The notes below the pieces were generated by a model. It did not search any database. It had not been told where the DNA came from and saw nothing but the letters and a program-made list of their open reading frames with translations. A stretch of 64,000 bases of DNA from Lepturacanthus savala (taxonomy: Eukaryota; Chordata; Actinopteri; Scombriformes; Trichiuridae): contig CM060470.1 of the NCBI GenBank assembly GCA_030544235.1, positions 13,254,356 through 13,318,355 on the forward strand, given 5' to 3'. Below are positions 37,863-50,800 of the stretch, one piece after another; position 1 is the first letter of the stretch; the number at the start of each line of letters is the position of its first letter. The position numbers were made by a program, and so were the translations under genes.

Positions 37863-38012
37863 TTGCGGTCCAGTCCAAATGCAGCACAGGAGACGGTAAA
37901 GGAGAAGGTAAACCAGCCATGAACACCAAACGAGGGGAGAACTGAAGGAGAAAAAGCAAAACAGAACAACGAATAAAATTCTAACAAAAACATCCACTTC
38001 TATATTCATTTT

Positions 38013-38232
38013 CTATACCCATTAATTTCTTGCTAGGGTCATAGGGGTCTACTGGAGCCAATAGCGTACTCCAGACGAGCGGCAGGTCACCAGCCTAGAC
38101 AGGTCACCAGCCTATCATGGGGCACATACACTCACTATTTTACATACAAATTCCACACAGAAAGGTCCCAGGATTTGAACCTGCAACCTTCTTGCTGTGA
38201 GGGAACAGCATTAACCACTGCTCCACCAGCAA
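38013..38232 (+). repeat. teleost dispersed repeat (CTATGGGCAATTTAG family), copy 3, internally deleted
   Basis: Contains TTTCTTGCTAGGGTCATAGG, CACCAGCCTATCATGGGGCA, AAATTCCACACAGAAAGGTC and CTTGCTGTGAGGGAACAGCA, but lacks most of the central block seen at 29994-30318. Confidence 0.75.
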
Positions 38233-38252
38233 AAAGCAAAAATCAAGTCAAG

Positions 38253-38305
38253 TAAAGTCAATTTTATTTGTATAGCACAATACAACCACAGGCGTGCAAT
38301 AGATG
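38253..38305 (+). repeat. internally deleted copy of the TTTTATTTGTA dispersed repeat
   Basis: Begins GTCAATTTTATTTGTATAGC and jumps directly to GGCGTGCAATAGATG, the two ends of the family seen at 12617-12890. Non-coding. Confidence 0.6.
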
Positions 38306-38639
38306 AATAGGAAATCAGGAAAAAAAAATCAAAGATTTCATTTTTGCAGTGATATGTCAATGCTCCATTTTCACTGTGGCTGGATCGTCTTTACTCAGCA
38401 CCGTACGTGTGCGTGTGCCGACACACACAGACACGCACGCATGCATTAGTGAGGAAACCTCATGGCCTTGGATGGTTTCAGAGGCTTAATGTCAACAACC
38501 ACCTCTAAAAGCACAAGTGTTTGTGGCTGAGCAGCCGTTTAAGATAAGCCAAAGGCTACTGAATGGAAAGACTGATATCATCGTAACAGAATGTGCTCGC
38601 TGTAATGTGAAGAAATGTTTTAGAAATTAATCTAGGGGG

Positions 38640-38890
38640 ATGAAAAACAGAAAGAAAAAGAAATAAGCGGGCAAGGGAAGCAGGCGGTGCTTCTAATGTT
38701 TAAAATGTTTCAAGCAGTAAAGGGGATAAAGGGGGAAAGAAGATGAGACATTTGACTGAGGAGAGGAGCGCAGGGGGAAAGAAATGTAAAATAAAGTAAA
38801 GGCATAATAGAGAAAGGAAGGGAAGGAACATGTAGTGAAGAAGAGACGAAAGGAAAGAAAAGATGCTAAATAATAATAAAAAAAAAAAGT
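38640..38890. repeat. purine-rich tract
   Basis: G/A-rich sequence with few pyrimidines. No coding potential. Confidence 0.5.
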
Positions 38891-40011
38891 TAATTATACA
38901 GGAGTTTCAGGTGAGCCTCTCAGCTTTACTGTAACTTTTTGGCAACATTTCAGGGAGAGTTGCCAGCACCTGGCGAACGACCAAAAGGAGAGAAAACACA
39001 GAAATCAGAAAGCAATGAACCTTGTGCTGTAATTAGATTTACAACAATCTTATTTGTTCTGGTGTAGTGAGAAGAAAAGCTTTTGTCTGATGAAATGTAA
39101 TTTGATTTAGCAGCATGCAACCGGTGAGTCCGGGACATTAGGAGAGCAGGGTGCTGGAAGCTGCCAAGACCATAAGCAGTTTCTCTCACCCAGACGTCCA
39201 CCCAGGTGGGGAAAGATAAAAAATAAATTAATTAAAAAAATAAGGTGTCTGCAAAGCAGATATTTTGCAGTTAGCTTAGTTTTTTTTTCTACAAAGACAC
39301 CGCACAGCGTGCACATTAAATTTGTACTTAGTAGCTTTTTGTTTTCTAAAATCTGTTTCAGTCCCATCTCCTCGTTGCTAACATTCGTGCTCCTTTGTAC
39401 GTTCAAAATGAAATTTAAATAATTCATCGTTTTTCAATTCGAGGGAACCAGCTCGTAGCAAAGGAAGCGGAGGGGGAAAAAAAAAAAAAATGTGGAACAG
39501 GTGTGAAGACGGAGTGAAAGGAAGGTAGAAAGCGCGAACAAATTAAAACAAAAAATAATTGACCAAATTGTTCGCTACACAAACAATTATTCCCGTAATT
39601 TGAAAAGTAATTTGAATCACTTGATGTATAAAAGAAACAGATGCCCCCCCAAAAAAAGGGAAAAGAAGGAAGGATAAAAAGGAATTGTGCTAGGTGCATT
39701 AATTTGTAGATTCAATCGGAGTTGAAGGCAGTCCAGGTGGCAATAATACAGATAAACAAATCAACTGTGCTTTTGCAAACCTGTGTGGGTTTGCACACAC
39801 AATCCGCGTCGGCCCACACAAATGAACCCAAACACGCAAACTCACACAGAAACATTCATTGGACGTGCGGCGTGCAGCCTCGATGGGGCTGAAATGTTTG
39901 GAGTTTTTACTTATTAGATTGTGTTTATTTGTGTTGTTGTTGATGATGCCATTATGCAAATCACAGATTGGTATTTGACATTATATTAGGAATAATGGTT
40001 CATAATAGATG

Positions 40012-40143
40012 GTTGGCGCTGCGGCTCTGTGGCTAATGCTCTCGCCTAACAGCGAGAAGGTCCTGGATTTTAATGCCTCTTGTCTATTGTGTGCTCCATC
40101 ACCTGTCACCCGAAGCAGGGATAGAAAACAGATGGATGTATGG
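40012..40143 (-). repeat. dispersed repeat (CTATGGGCAATTTAG family), deleted minus-strand copy
   Basis: TAACAGCGAGAAGGTCCTGG is the reverse complement of the family's right end, and AAACAGATGGATGTATGG resembles its reversed left end. The centre is missing. The open frames over it have no support. Confidence 0.5.
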
Positions 40144-41089
40144 ATTCATAAGGAACAGACACACACGCTCGCGCACACACACACCTATACAGATGGAACA
40201 GCTTTGTGCAGCAAATGGATTCTTCACCTTGATGCAGATCTTACCGCGCAGTTATACGAGCCTGCTCTTGGTTTATGAGGGAGTTTTCTTTTCGTTTGTT
40301 ATGGGGATTTAGGAGACAGCCAGGGTGCAATGGAAAAAAAAGATAAGTGGAGAGGAGGAGGCTGGAAGAGAAGAGTTGGGTCTGGTTCACAGGACATTAA
40401 CCCTCTTACATAGCAGACTGATCCTTGACAAAAAAATGTGTTAATTATGACTTTGAATGTGATTTTGGCATTGCTTTTGCTTAAAAAAAACACTAGACAG
40501 ATCTAGTTTAAATGTCCTATTCTAAAATATATTGGTTTTGAAATGCTGATCATTCTGTGAAAAATAAAAAAAAGATGTTTTATTGAAATAAGCTGTCAAA
40601 TATCAAACATGTGTGTCTTTTTTATCTCATGTAAGTGATTGGTGCCTCTATGCAGAGAGTTTAAATCTGTGTTAGTAGGTTACACTCTCAGCAAAGGCCA
40701 GCCACTAGAGACCTGACTGAAGTGAGTGTGTGTGTGTGTGCAGGCTGATGTTCACATTGATATGCCTGAGATCATATGAGCCTGTGTTTCTACATTCACG
40801 CAGTGTGTTTGCGTGCGCCTGTTCGGCATTCTGATGAGTCTGTGTGTACAGTTGTGTGTGTTTTTATTGTCGGAGGAACCGTGAGAACCGGGTCAGTTTC
40901 CTGAGGAGAAGAGTAACAGTGAGATGAAGAAGCAATGAATAAGTAAGAGCAGGGATGATGAGAATAAAAAAAAACAGAGAAGAAAGAGGTGAAGAATTGC
41001 TGATCAGTGGTTAATATCTGGCTAAGCTAATTAGTGGGGTTAAAACCAAACTTTAATGTTACACTGTGTACAGTTGCAGCCAATTAAGA

Positions 41090-41096
<7 letters not shown>

Positions 41097-41132
<36 letters not shown>
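41097..41132. repeat. (TA)n microsatellite
   Basis: 36 bp of TA dinucleotides. Simple sequence. Confidence 0.95.
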
Positions 41133-41137
<5 letters not shown>

Positions 41138-42504
41138 CAAAAATGTAGGCTACTGTAACTCTTAAATGTGTTGATTCATAAGATGTATACACACTTAGAG
41201 AAACACACACACACTCAGAATGCTCACGATGTGTTTCATGCTTTTAATGTGTGTGTTATCCCAAAATGTCATCATCTTAATTCCATCATTATCTTGCACT
41301 TTTAAAATAAATTAGTTGACTCGGTGACAAATTTCCTTTTGTGATCTTCCTGCTAATCTCCAGCAGGCCTACTGCTTTGGTTTGTGTGTTTTCACGAATG
41401 TGTGTTAATTAGAAGCAAAGCTTTCACAGTTCGATTAAATTCGGGGGGGAATCGTCGATTCTTCATGCTTTGGCCTCTCATCGGCACAGACGCCAGAACA
41501 CCCTCTGAGACGGAGAAAGAGAGTGAGACTGTGTGGGAGAGATGGCGTGGCAAAAATGTGCAAATCTAGAAAACGAGGGAGTGAGAGCTAGAGGGATGGG
41601 TTAAAACAACGAAAAAAGATGAAAAACAGGCTCATTATCTTGTTAGCGTTTTTTTTATAATGAAATTCTTTATGGGTTAGTTTTGTATGTAAAAAATATA
41701 TATATTTTTTTAAATTGTATTTAAAAAAACAATAATAAAATATATGGGTGAAAACCAGATGTTAAAACATCATTTGTAACCAGATGTCAACATTTCAGGG
41801 CAAACTCTAATGTAATGTAATCTAACAACCATAATGATTTCTTCCTGTAGTAAGAAAAGTGTATGAAACAAAAGTAGACCTATGTGTGTGTGTGGAGATG
41901 TTAAATCCAGGTTAAAACCCAGTTAACCCTTTCTAATGTGCCCATACACATGCACTAAAGTGCTCTTTTAAATGTCTAAACTTTCCCTCTTGGGTGGTGA
42001 AAACACACATACTCCAGATTCTACTAGGACCAAGAAATGCTATGAAATGTTACTGCTGCAGTTAGTTTTATGTTGGACCCTTTTTTGCTCCATATATTTT
42101 GAGCCAAAACCGCATCTCACAAAAAAAAATTAACTGGATTAACTGGCGCTGACATGGTGCTAAAATTCAACAGAATACAGGAAATGCATTCCCCCTGGGA
42201 ATTATTTCTTTCTTGCATCCATGTCTCAGTGTGTTCTTCATTGCCATGAGTTAAATCTACACAGTTTTAATCGTTTAAAACGTATATTTCACACATAATA
42301 TACATAAAATAAACTGTAGGTGCCTTTTTCTTTCTTTTAGCCCCCACCCTTTAAAAAATCTGTGCACACCACTGTTGAAAACTTAAAATAAAGCCCCTTG
42401 ATGCTTTGGAGGACTTTTGATATACTGAGAGAATATTGAGGGGTTTGTTTTTCAGTTATTCAGTCACATCAGACAAATGTACACTCAAGAAACAGACACC
42501 CACA

Positions 42505-42706
42505 GCCAAATCACTTGTTATTTAGCCTTTATTAAATAATAATAATAACATTAAAAAAGAAATTCTTCTGTACAAAGTCTACAAACAACAGTTTGAGTTA
42601 TCTGGCCAGTGCCGTAGGGGTGTATGTGTGTACGTTTTAATGTGTTTTTATGTTTGTAGCCATCAAGACAGAAGAGGTAATACTATCTGGACATCCAGAG
42701 AGAGAA

Positions 42707-42739
<33 letters not shown>

Positions 42740-42851
42740 AAGAGAGAGAGAGACGTTTTTGTGTTGTCCCAATGACCATTTTCAGTCATCAGTGCTAACT
42801 GTTGCATGTGTTTGTCTGTGCGAAAGAGAAAGAGAGTCAGGGGAAAGTAAA

Positions 42852-42910
<59 letters not shown>

Positions 42911-43137
42911 TATGAGATAATAAGAGAGCTCCAAGGCACTTGAAAACAGACCAATGAAAACACAGTTATGGACCCTGAAACCCTCCATCTCTACCTACAT
43001 TGTTCCCTCTTTCAAATCTTTCAACACCTTTTCATAATCCCTTTATTTCACTTTTTGTTATCAAACTGGGCCTCCTGGCTCCACACCTTTTAAAGAGGTA
43101 AAATGAGAGAGAAAGACAAAGAGCAGGTTTAGGTTTC

Positions 43138-43169
<32 letters not shown>

Positions 43170-44823
43170 ACTCCCCACTCCCCTATTTCACAGATTCAGA
43201 AAAACAAGAAAGGTCTTTCTGGGATTGACCTTCAACTGCTGCAGCAGAGCAGAGCAGGAAAAGAAAATGCAAAGAAGACAGGGAGAGATCAGCAACTTTT
43301 TCTGTCTGGGTCACTGACCTCCCCTTACTCTATGTCCTGTTTTGTTGTCTCTTTGCTTTGCTCCGTCTCTGCCTGCCTTCATCTGTCAGGCCGACGGTGG
43401 TTTTATGTTTAATTTGGATCATCTTTCTGTCTGCCTTCATCTTACTGGATATGTTTACATGCGCAGAATCCAACTGTTTAGATTCACCTTTACACGTGAA
43501 CCTTCCATAAATTGTGATTGTAAAAAAAATGAACATATTTAATTTGTAGACAACTTAAAATGCAAGAAAAAGCAATATCGATAAATGCAATTACTGCTTT
43601 GTAGCCATGTTTTATGGTTCCATTAAAATGTATCCCTAATAATCCCTAATGCAATTAGGAGGTACAGTAGAGGACAAGAGGCACAATCCTATACTTCAAG
43701 TCAAAGTTGACTTTTCATTTTTTTTTTAACCAGGAGAACATGAAAAATGTCCAGATACAGAATGTTCAACATAAGCCTTTCAATGATATGTTAATTAATA
43801 AAACAAGTACTGTTGGAGGCATTAAGGGTACCCTGAGGAGTTTTCTGATGAAGAAAGTTACTTATAAAACACTTGCAAAGCCTTTTGCTTTGCTTTTTTC
43901 AATTGCACTTTGCTTACATCTGCATGTGCTTGCTCCAAGGCTTCGTGGTCTTTGCCTTTGTTGCAGCGTTGCTACGTTTCTTGGCCTATTACTGCAGCTA
44001 AGTGTCAATCATTAGAACTGGGTGAAACCATGGTGCCACATGCTCATGCAAGTGCACAAAATACAAACAAAACAGGAATCTGCTTGAAGAAAAAACATTA
44101 CTCAATACTGTGGTGCTGCTAGTAGCCAAGAACTCCACAGGGTACCTTTAATTTTCCAGGAAAAATGTATTTAGCGAAACCCAAATAGTAGCGTATGAAA
44201 TGTAATTCTTTGGAGAAATAGTTGCATAATGTTAGCTAAACATGTTTCGATGTAACCTGGTTATATGTGTAGGTCCCCTTTCCAGATTCAGGGTTAATTA
44301 ACTGGGCTCATAATAGGACTTTTTCTGCATGTAAACATAACCATCATCTCTCTTCCTCTCTTTTTCCCTGTCTGCCTATATTTCTCAGTGTGTGTGTGTG
44401 TGTGTGTGTGTGCACGCATGTGTGTTCTTCAGTTCATCAGTCTCTTCAGCAGCACTGGCCCTCCTCGATGGCTGTCCTCCGATACAGCGTATACTGTAGT
44501 TAGCTTAAGGCTCGTTTGTGTGTCCAGGAAAGTCGACGGTACGATTTCCATCATCCTCTTTAGTCATTCCTTTTCCTTCTATTTTTGAGCGTCCTTCATC
44601 AGGGGGTGAAGTTAAGAGCGGTGAATAAAAGGCAGGATGATTCATCACTCTGAGTCTGTTCTCTATCTGAACTCTTTTAACTCGTGTTCCGACCCCCCTG
44701 TGCAAAGACACAGCTCTTTGGCAATCCATAGGTTGCAATAAAACAATCAATCACTGACATTTTTTTCACACAGTGTCTGTCCATCATTTGGGCATCATAC
44801 AGTCTGAAAAGCAAATATATATA

Positions 44824-44918
<95 letters not shown>

Positions 44919-47852
44919 AAAAGACAAACTCTAGAATACTGAATCTAAAACACGACTCCATAACATCATGTTAGATTTCGATAAACCTCTGATATCCTGT
45001 GTTCCATCCCTCTTTTTAAAGTCTGCTAATCTGTAATGGAAAATGTGCCCAAATAGAAAAGGACTTAAGTAACAGTTAAGACCATGGAGTCCAACACAAC
45101 GCTAAAGAAAGTCTAAAAATGGCATAAGAGCTCTACAGTGCATCTACAAACTGAAGCTGGCTTTTCTTTACCTTTTTTTTTATCCCCCCCCCAACGGACA
45201 CAAGTCTAAAACAGAACAAAAACAGTCACCATTACTCTTCTATGCCACTGGTTTCACAAAGCGCAGACCGAAGGGCGGACAAAAGGAGCGAGCGGGCACC
45301 ATACGGCGGGCTAATGGACGTTTGAAACTCACATAACTCATATTGAAAACTCTCAAAAAACAAACAAAAAGAAAATGTCCTTTTTCATCCTCTTTTCCTT
45401 CTTCGCCTTTTAGAAATCCAGATTAATTTGAGTTGCATGGTTTGATATCTTTTAAACCTCTTTAGGGGGGGTGGGAATAGGCATTCGCTTGATATGTGTT
45501 GATTTCAGTCAGAAGCACCCACATTAAACGGTCCACTGGTGTTGAAGTCTTCACATGCCATCTCTATTGGACACGTTCAAATTCAAGCCGAGGCCAATTT
45601 TGATATTGTCCCTCTGCAAAGTACCATTCATGGGTACATGATGAAATTCTCATCTGTCGTGAAGAATCCCATCACCCAACATTTTACCAAAACATCCCAG
45701 ACAGTGCTGTCATTTGTGGTCCAAATGTCCAGATTGTCGCTGGTCCATCTCCTTCCTAGCTTCATTCCAGTGGCTGGTGGGTAATATTCTATGGTAGATC
45801 TGTCATTCATATTCTTTTATTCATTCCTTCATTCATTCACAGGCTTTTAGAATCAAGCAGGTTCTCTCCTGCAGGCGGAGGAGATATGGTACTGTAGGTA
45901 GGGGAGACTAGGATCAGGTGTTCCCCCAGTTTAGGCCTCATAGCATGTGGGGTAGATCAAGGTCAAAAGTCCCCACTGGCACACAAATAGGCAGGGAATT
46001 CTGGGTTGAATGTTACCCCTTTAGACATCAGTAAAAGGGAGTAGCGGGATACTAGGTAGGGGACACTGGGCATTGAACAACAGATAGTGCTTCTTTTTCC
46101 TGTTTTCTTTGTCCTTACTTCTGAAGGGGATCACAGGACAGGTCTTTCCCCATGGTTCTCCCTCTCCTCCTCTTCATGCCTCCGAGCAGCATCTCTGTTG
46201 GTTTATCTTCACTTTATGCTTGATCCCGTCATACAACTCAAAGTTGTAGTTCTCCAACGTCGTAGAGGAGCGCGAAGAGAGCCCGCTGTAAGAGCACGTG
46301 CAGTAGAGAAGCAGTCCGGCGCAAACGGCGCCCAGCAGGACGCCGAGGGAGCTCATCACGATGATGGTGAGGAGGATGGGATCCAGCGAGTACAGCCAGG
46401 CGTTGTCCTTGTCTTTCTCTGACACTAGGGTGACGGAGGGCGGGTCCACATCAGAGGAGGAGGGGGTGGAGAAGGAGGAAGGCCAACCTGGGAAAACATA
46501 TTCTGGAGAGAAAAGCGGATGATTAAAATAAAAGCAAAAATTACAGGAATATACGATAACAGTGGTTTTAAAAGTCTTAAAATATTTACTTGTGATAAAA
46601 TATACTGAACATCACAACTAATAAGAATTATCAGTCATCTTTCCTGAATTTCAACGCAGTACTGTCGGCGCTTAAACCATAAAAAACAGTCGTTACTTCG
46701 ACCTTTATGTTTTAGTCTGTTTTTTCTGATTGTTATCAAAATACTCAAGAAGTTTTGGGCAGATTTTGGTCAAATTTTCAGTAAATGTCGGGAATGGTAC
46801 CATAAACAGATGATTACATTTTGGTAATGATCTGGAAGAAATCCTTGTTTCTGGATAACTTTGAATATTCTGTTGTTTGGTAACATTGCGATAAATGGAC
46901 CTCCAGACAGGCGCCATCATTTGTGGCTGCCTGGTGGTGATCTCGTATTGCTGTTGTTGTCTATCAGTTAGAGAAAAAATGTAACTTGGCCAGAATTACA
47001 TTTCCTGCACAACACGTTTACTGCTTCTATTTAACAGCTAAATGTGATTCGTAGGAGACAGGTTTGGTCGGCGCCACATCAGTGTTGACATATTCCAGAA
47101 AAGCTAATTCTCTTACCCACTACCCCAGCTGTTACTGACGCCAATAAATGGGGAGACGTAATGAAATTAATTACTGTAAAGGTGCTCTGTTGTATGTCTT
47201 GTGTGTTGAAGGGGGGGATTTACTTGGTATAAGCAGCCATGCTAATCCACTTAATGAATGTATACACATAAACAAGCCAATCCACAATTAAGTACTGCAT
47301 TTGGAGTGTTTTATAGAGGAAGAGACACACAAGCACACACAGACAGATAGGAGCAGTAAACAGACTTGTTTAGTGAGGTAAGGAGCCGAGTACTCTTCTT
47401 GTATCTGCCAAGTGGCTGAGGGAAACAAGGGATTGTAACAGTAACGTATGTGGGCACACACACACACACACGCACACATGGGAAGTAAACCGTGATTGTT
47501 ACAGACAGATGTTGTTCTGGGTACCCATGAGGAAGCTGTCTGTCTCACTTTGTCTGCCATGAAACATGGAGGAGGAGGAGAGGAAACCAGAAACACACAT
47601 CTCAATACCCGCTCACTAAACTCTGATTCACACATACAGACCACAGGTTCTCTTTCACTGTTTTCTGAGGAATCATAAGTAAAATAGAACAGCCATGGGC
47701 GTTCCCGCGCTCATAATTCCACTATTCTTTGGGAGCCAGTGTAGCCTCAGAAAGAAGGAAGAGAAGTAGAGGAGAGGACTTTAATCCTCACCTTCATTAA
47801 GAGAAGGCTTGATGAAAACAGGATCTTTTCCGAAATCCATAGGTCTGGGATC

Positions 47853-47887
<35 letters not shown>

Positions 47888-50800
47888 CAGAAAGAATAAT
47901 AGCATTAATCTCAACCATCCATCGTCAAACCAGAGCTATTCTAGAGTCCACATCCTGTCACGATAACATCACTCCATCTCTTGTGTTGTACAAACTGCTC
48001 GAACAGTGAGTGATTAAACTTTCTGGAGAGATCAGACAAGAGATCTCCAATAAACCTTTCTATTCTGTGTACTATCCATCAAGGGAAACAGCATCTAGAA
48101 TTACTAAACATTTCCCAGAGACTACCTGCAAGAAGCTTTTGTTATAAGTACTGTTAATTATTATTATTATTATTATTTGCTTAGACATGAAAACAGAGCC
48201 TAGAGACTGGACAGGAGAACAAATGGGAGGATGAACTCCGAAGAAAGACACACAAAACTGTCTCATAGAAAAATATCACTTTTATTACCTTCACATTCCC
48301 CACGATATATTCTCTTTTCAAGACCATGAAATTTGACGAGCTAAAATACCACTTCATATTTCTGATGCAGGCCAAAGTGCAAGGCTTTCCAAGGTTTGGA
48401 AAGCTCAATTCTACTTCAATTCAATTGTATTCAAGGAAAGTGAGAAAAAAAAAAGAGCAATATCTGTGCGGCTAATAATCATTTATTGCAGGGGCAAAGG
48501 AACCAAAAACACATTATGAAGTGAAACTGTAATAGATGTTCAAAAGATAAGAGGTGAAAACTAATTTAGTAGGTATGAAAAATGATACAGAGCCTCATTT
48601 CCTCAGTAAGATAAGGTCATTTTTCTATAAGACAATTTTAATGTGAGGCATCGCTGGATTAAACCTTCCACTCTACTATATAAATCACTAAATAATAGTA
48701 AGAATGAGACCTGCTATCTGTTAAATTAAAAAAAATAATATTTGCTCAAGGATTAAATATGACATCATTTCCTTGAAACTGAAGAAGTGAATAAATCACG
48801 TCTTTAATTATTGTTGTTTGAATTGACCAAACTTGACTTCCAAACCTAATTAGACCATAAACAAAAAATTCTATTTAAATATTACTACAAACCTATGCTA
48901 ATCGAAGTGTGTTTCTACAGTTAATTGATACAGTTTGATTGCAAGTTCAGGTGCCCTCATTGGCTTTATTTTTCTTGGTATGGTTCAATATTTGATTTGC
49001 TTTAAGTGCAAAAGAGTGCCACCAAGTGCTGCTAAATAGGAAGTCAAACAGACAATCATAAAGTTGAAGTGTTTCCTTCAGAGAAGCAGCGAAAATGCAC
49101 AAGAGTAAATATAACAGCGTATGAAACCAGGGGTGATCCCAAGGTTGTTTATACATATACATAGTTTAAAGCTAATCATAGTTTCAATTAGAGCTGATTT
49201 CATTTCATCCCTTGCTGAGGCCACTTTTTAGAATGACCAGTCTTTTTGTCTCTTTTTTTTGCTTTCAACAGTTCAAGAAAAAACTTCTTTGATTAGTAAA
49301 AAACTATTAATAAAACGAGAAATCACATAAGAACAACACCTGTTTGATAAAAATGACACCATACAGGTAGAGTTTCTCAACATGTGGTTGTACTTCTACC
49401 CCTAAGATCTGTGATATCACGTCACTGAAATCCAAAGGCAAAAAGAACAAACAGCAAGAAGGAGAACAAAGGAGTGAAAAATACAGGCGATCAGAAAATA
49501 TCTGGACAAACAGCCAGACATTTCCAAGCATGCAAGCTTGGAAAAGTGGCCTGCGGACAATGAGCATGACTTCAAATAATGTTGGCAGTCGTCCCACCAA
49601 ATAAAATAATACCCTCGTCTTATTCAGTGCAAAATAATGAAATAAACACGGTTGTTCTGCATCAGGCAGTTTGCCCAGAGTAAACAGATACCTGCTAGGT
49701 TAAACATGGTTGAGTTCCGCTCACTGAAATCTACTTTTAATGTTACACCCAATTTAGTACATGACCATGAAAGCATCCAATCAGTCTTCGGATAATGTAA
49801 ATCTAGTTTCACAAGAGACCCTCCAGGCTCTAAATTCTCCTTTCTCACAGTCAACTGAAATCACTGCAGGCCTTGACAAAACATTAAATCACTAATGGAG
49901 AGATACTAAAAGAAGCAGGATATAAAAAGAAAGATGCCCAGACACTCTTTGGATGACTGTTGAACACTTTCTAATGATCCTGGCTTAAAGCCCTCAGGCT
50001 AGGATCCTGAGAAGAATCATCATACGGATCTGAGGGGAGATTAAAACTCCCTGTAGCCCCATTTTTATCTCTACTCTCCAATTAGTAAAGAGAAGAATAA
50101 AACAGCAGCTTTTTTATTCAGGCAAAGACGTGGATAGCTCTTTGGCTCGAGGACCTGTTAGAGTGCTTTCACCCGTTATATATTTCTCCAGGAAACAGAG
50201 GAAGAGACGGAGGAGGCGAAGGAAGAGAGAGGGGGGGGGATAAAGATGGCCTGGGGGCTAGAAAATGCTTACTGCAGGGTTTTATGAATGCAATCAGCTC
50301 CATTAACTAATTAGAAATATTAAAGGGCTTCAAAGTAGCCTGTGATGGCGACTGGAGAGGAGAGTGAGGGAAGGTTGATTTAAAAGCACTGACAAGATGC
50401 CAATGCATTTTCCAAATCTTGCAAAAAGTTGGGAGAGGGAGAGAGAGAGAGAGAGAGAGAGATGTTGGAGAAAACTGCATGGGTAGCACAACATAAATAC
50501 AATCATATATCATTCCTTGATTTGATTTTTGGACTTACATTGATTGGGTTATGGCACAGGGCTGCTAGAATGAGTCATATAATGTGTAAATCATACACAA
50601 GTCGATTGAAATGAAAGGGAGAGAGGGGCTAGCAAGGCGGAAAATGGATATGCAAGCACAAAATAACTAAAATACTTGTTGACTACAGCACAAAACAGCA
50701 TTTTATGAGACACAATATGAAGCAGTTGGTCAATATGGGGAATACACAATTTGAAAATGCATAAAACAATGATTTAACTGACCGCATTTAATAGCTCAGT

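Larger units (their letters stand above)
42505..46173 (-). other. nrp2: probable 3' UTR of the a-type nrp2 transcript
   Basis: Non-coding sequence follows the stop at 46174. The nearest AATAAA on the minus strand is at 45821-45816 (proximal candidate); a distal one at 42533-42528 would make a UTR of about 3.6 kb. The distal version would include a TA repeat at 44815-44916 and GA/CT repeats at 42700-42908 and 43138-43170. The extent is inferred. Confidence 0.4.
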
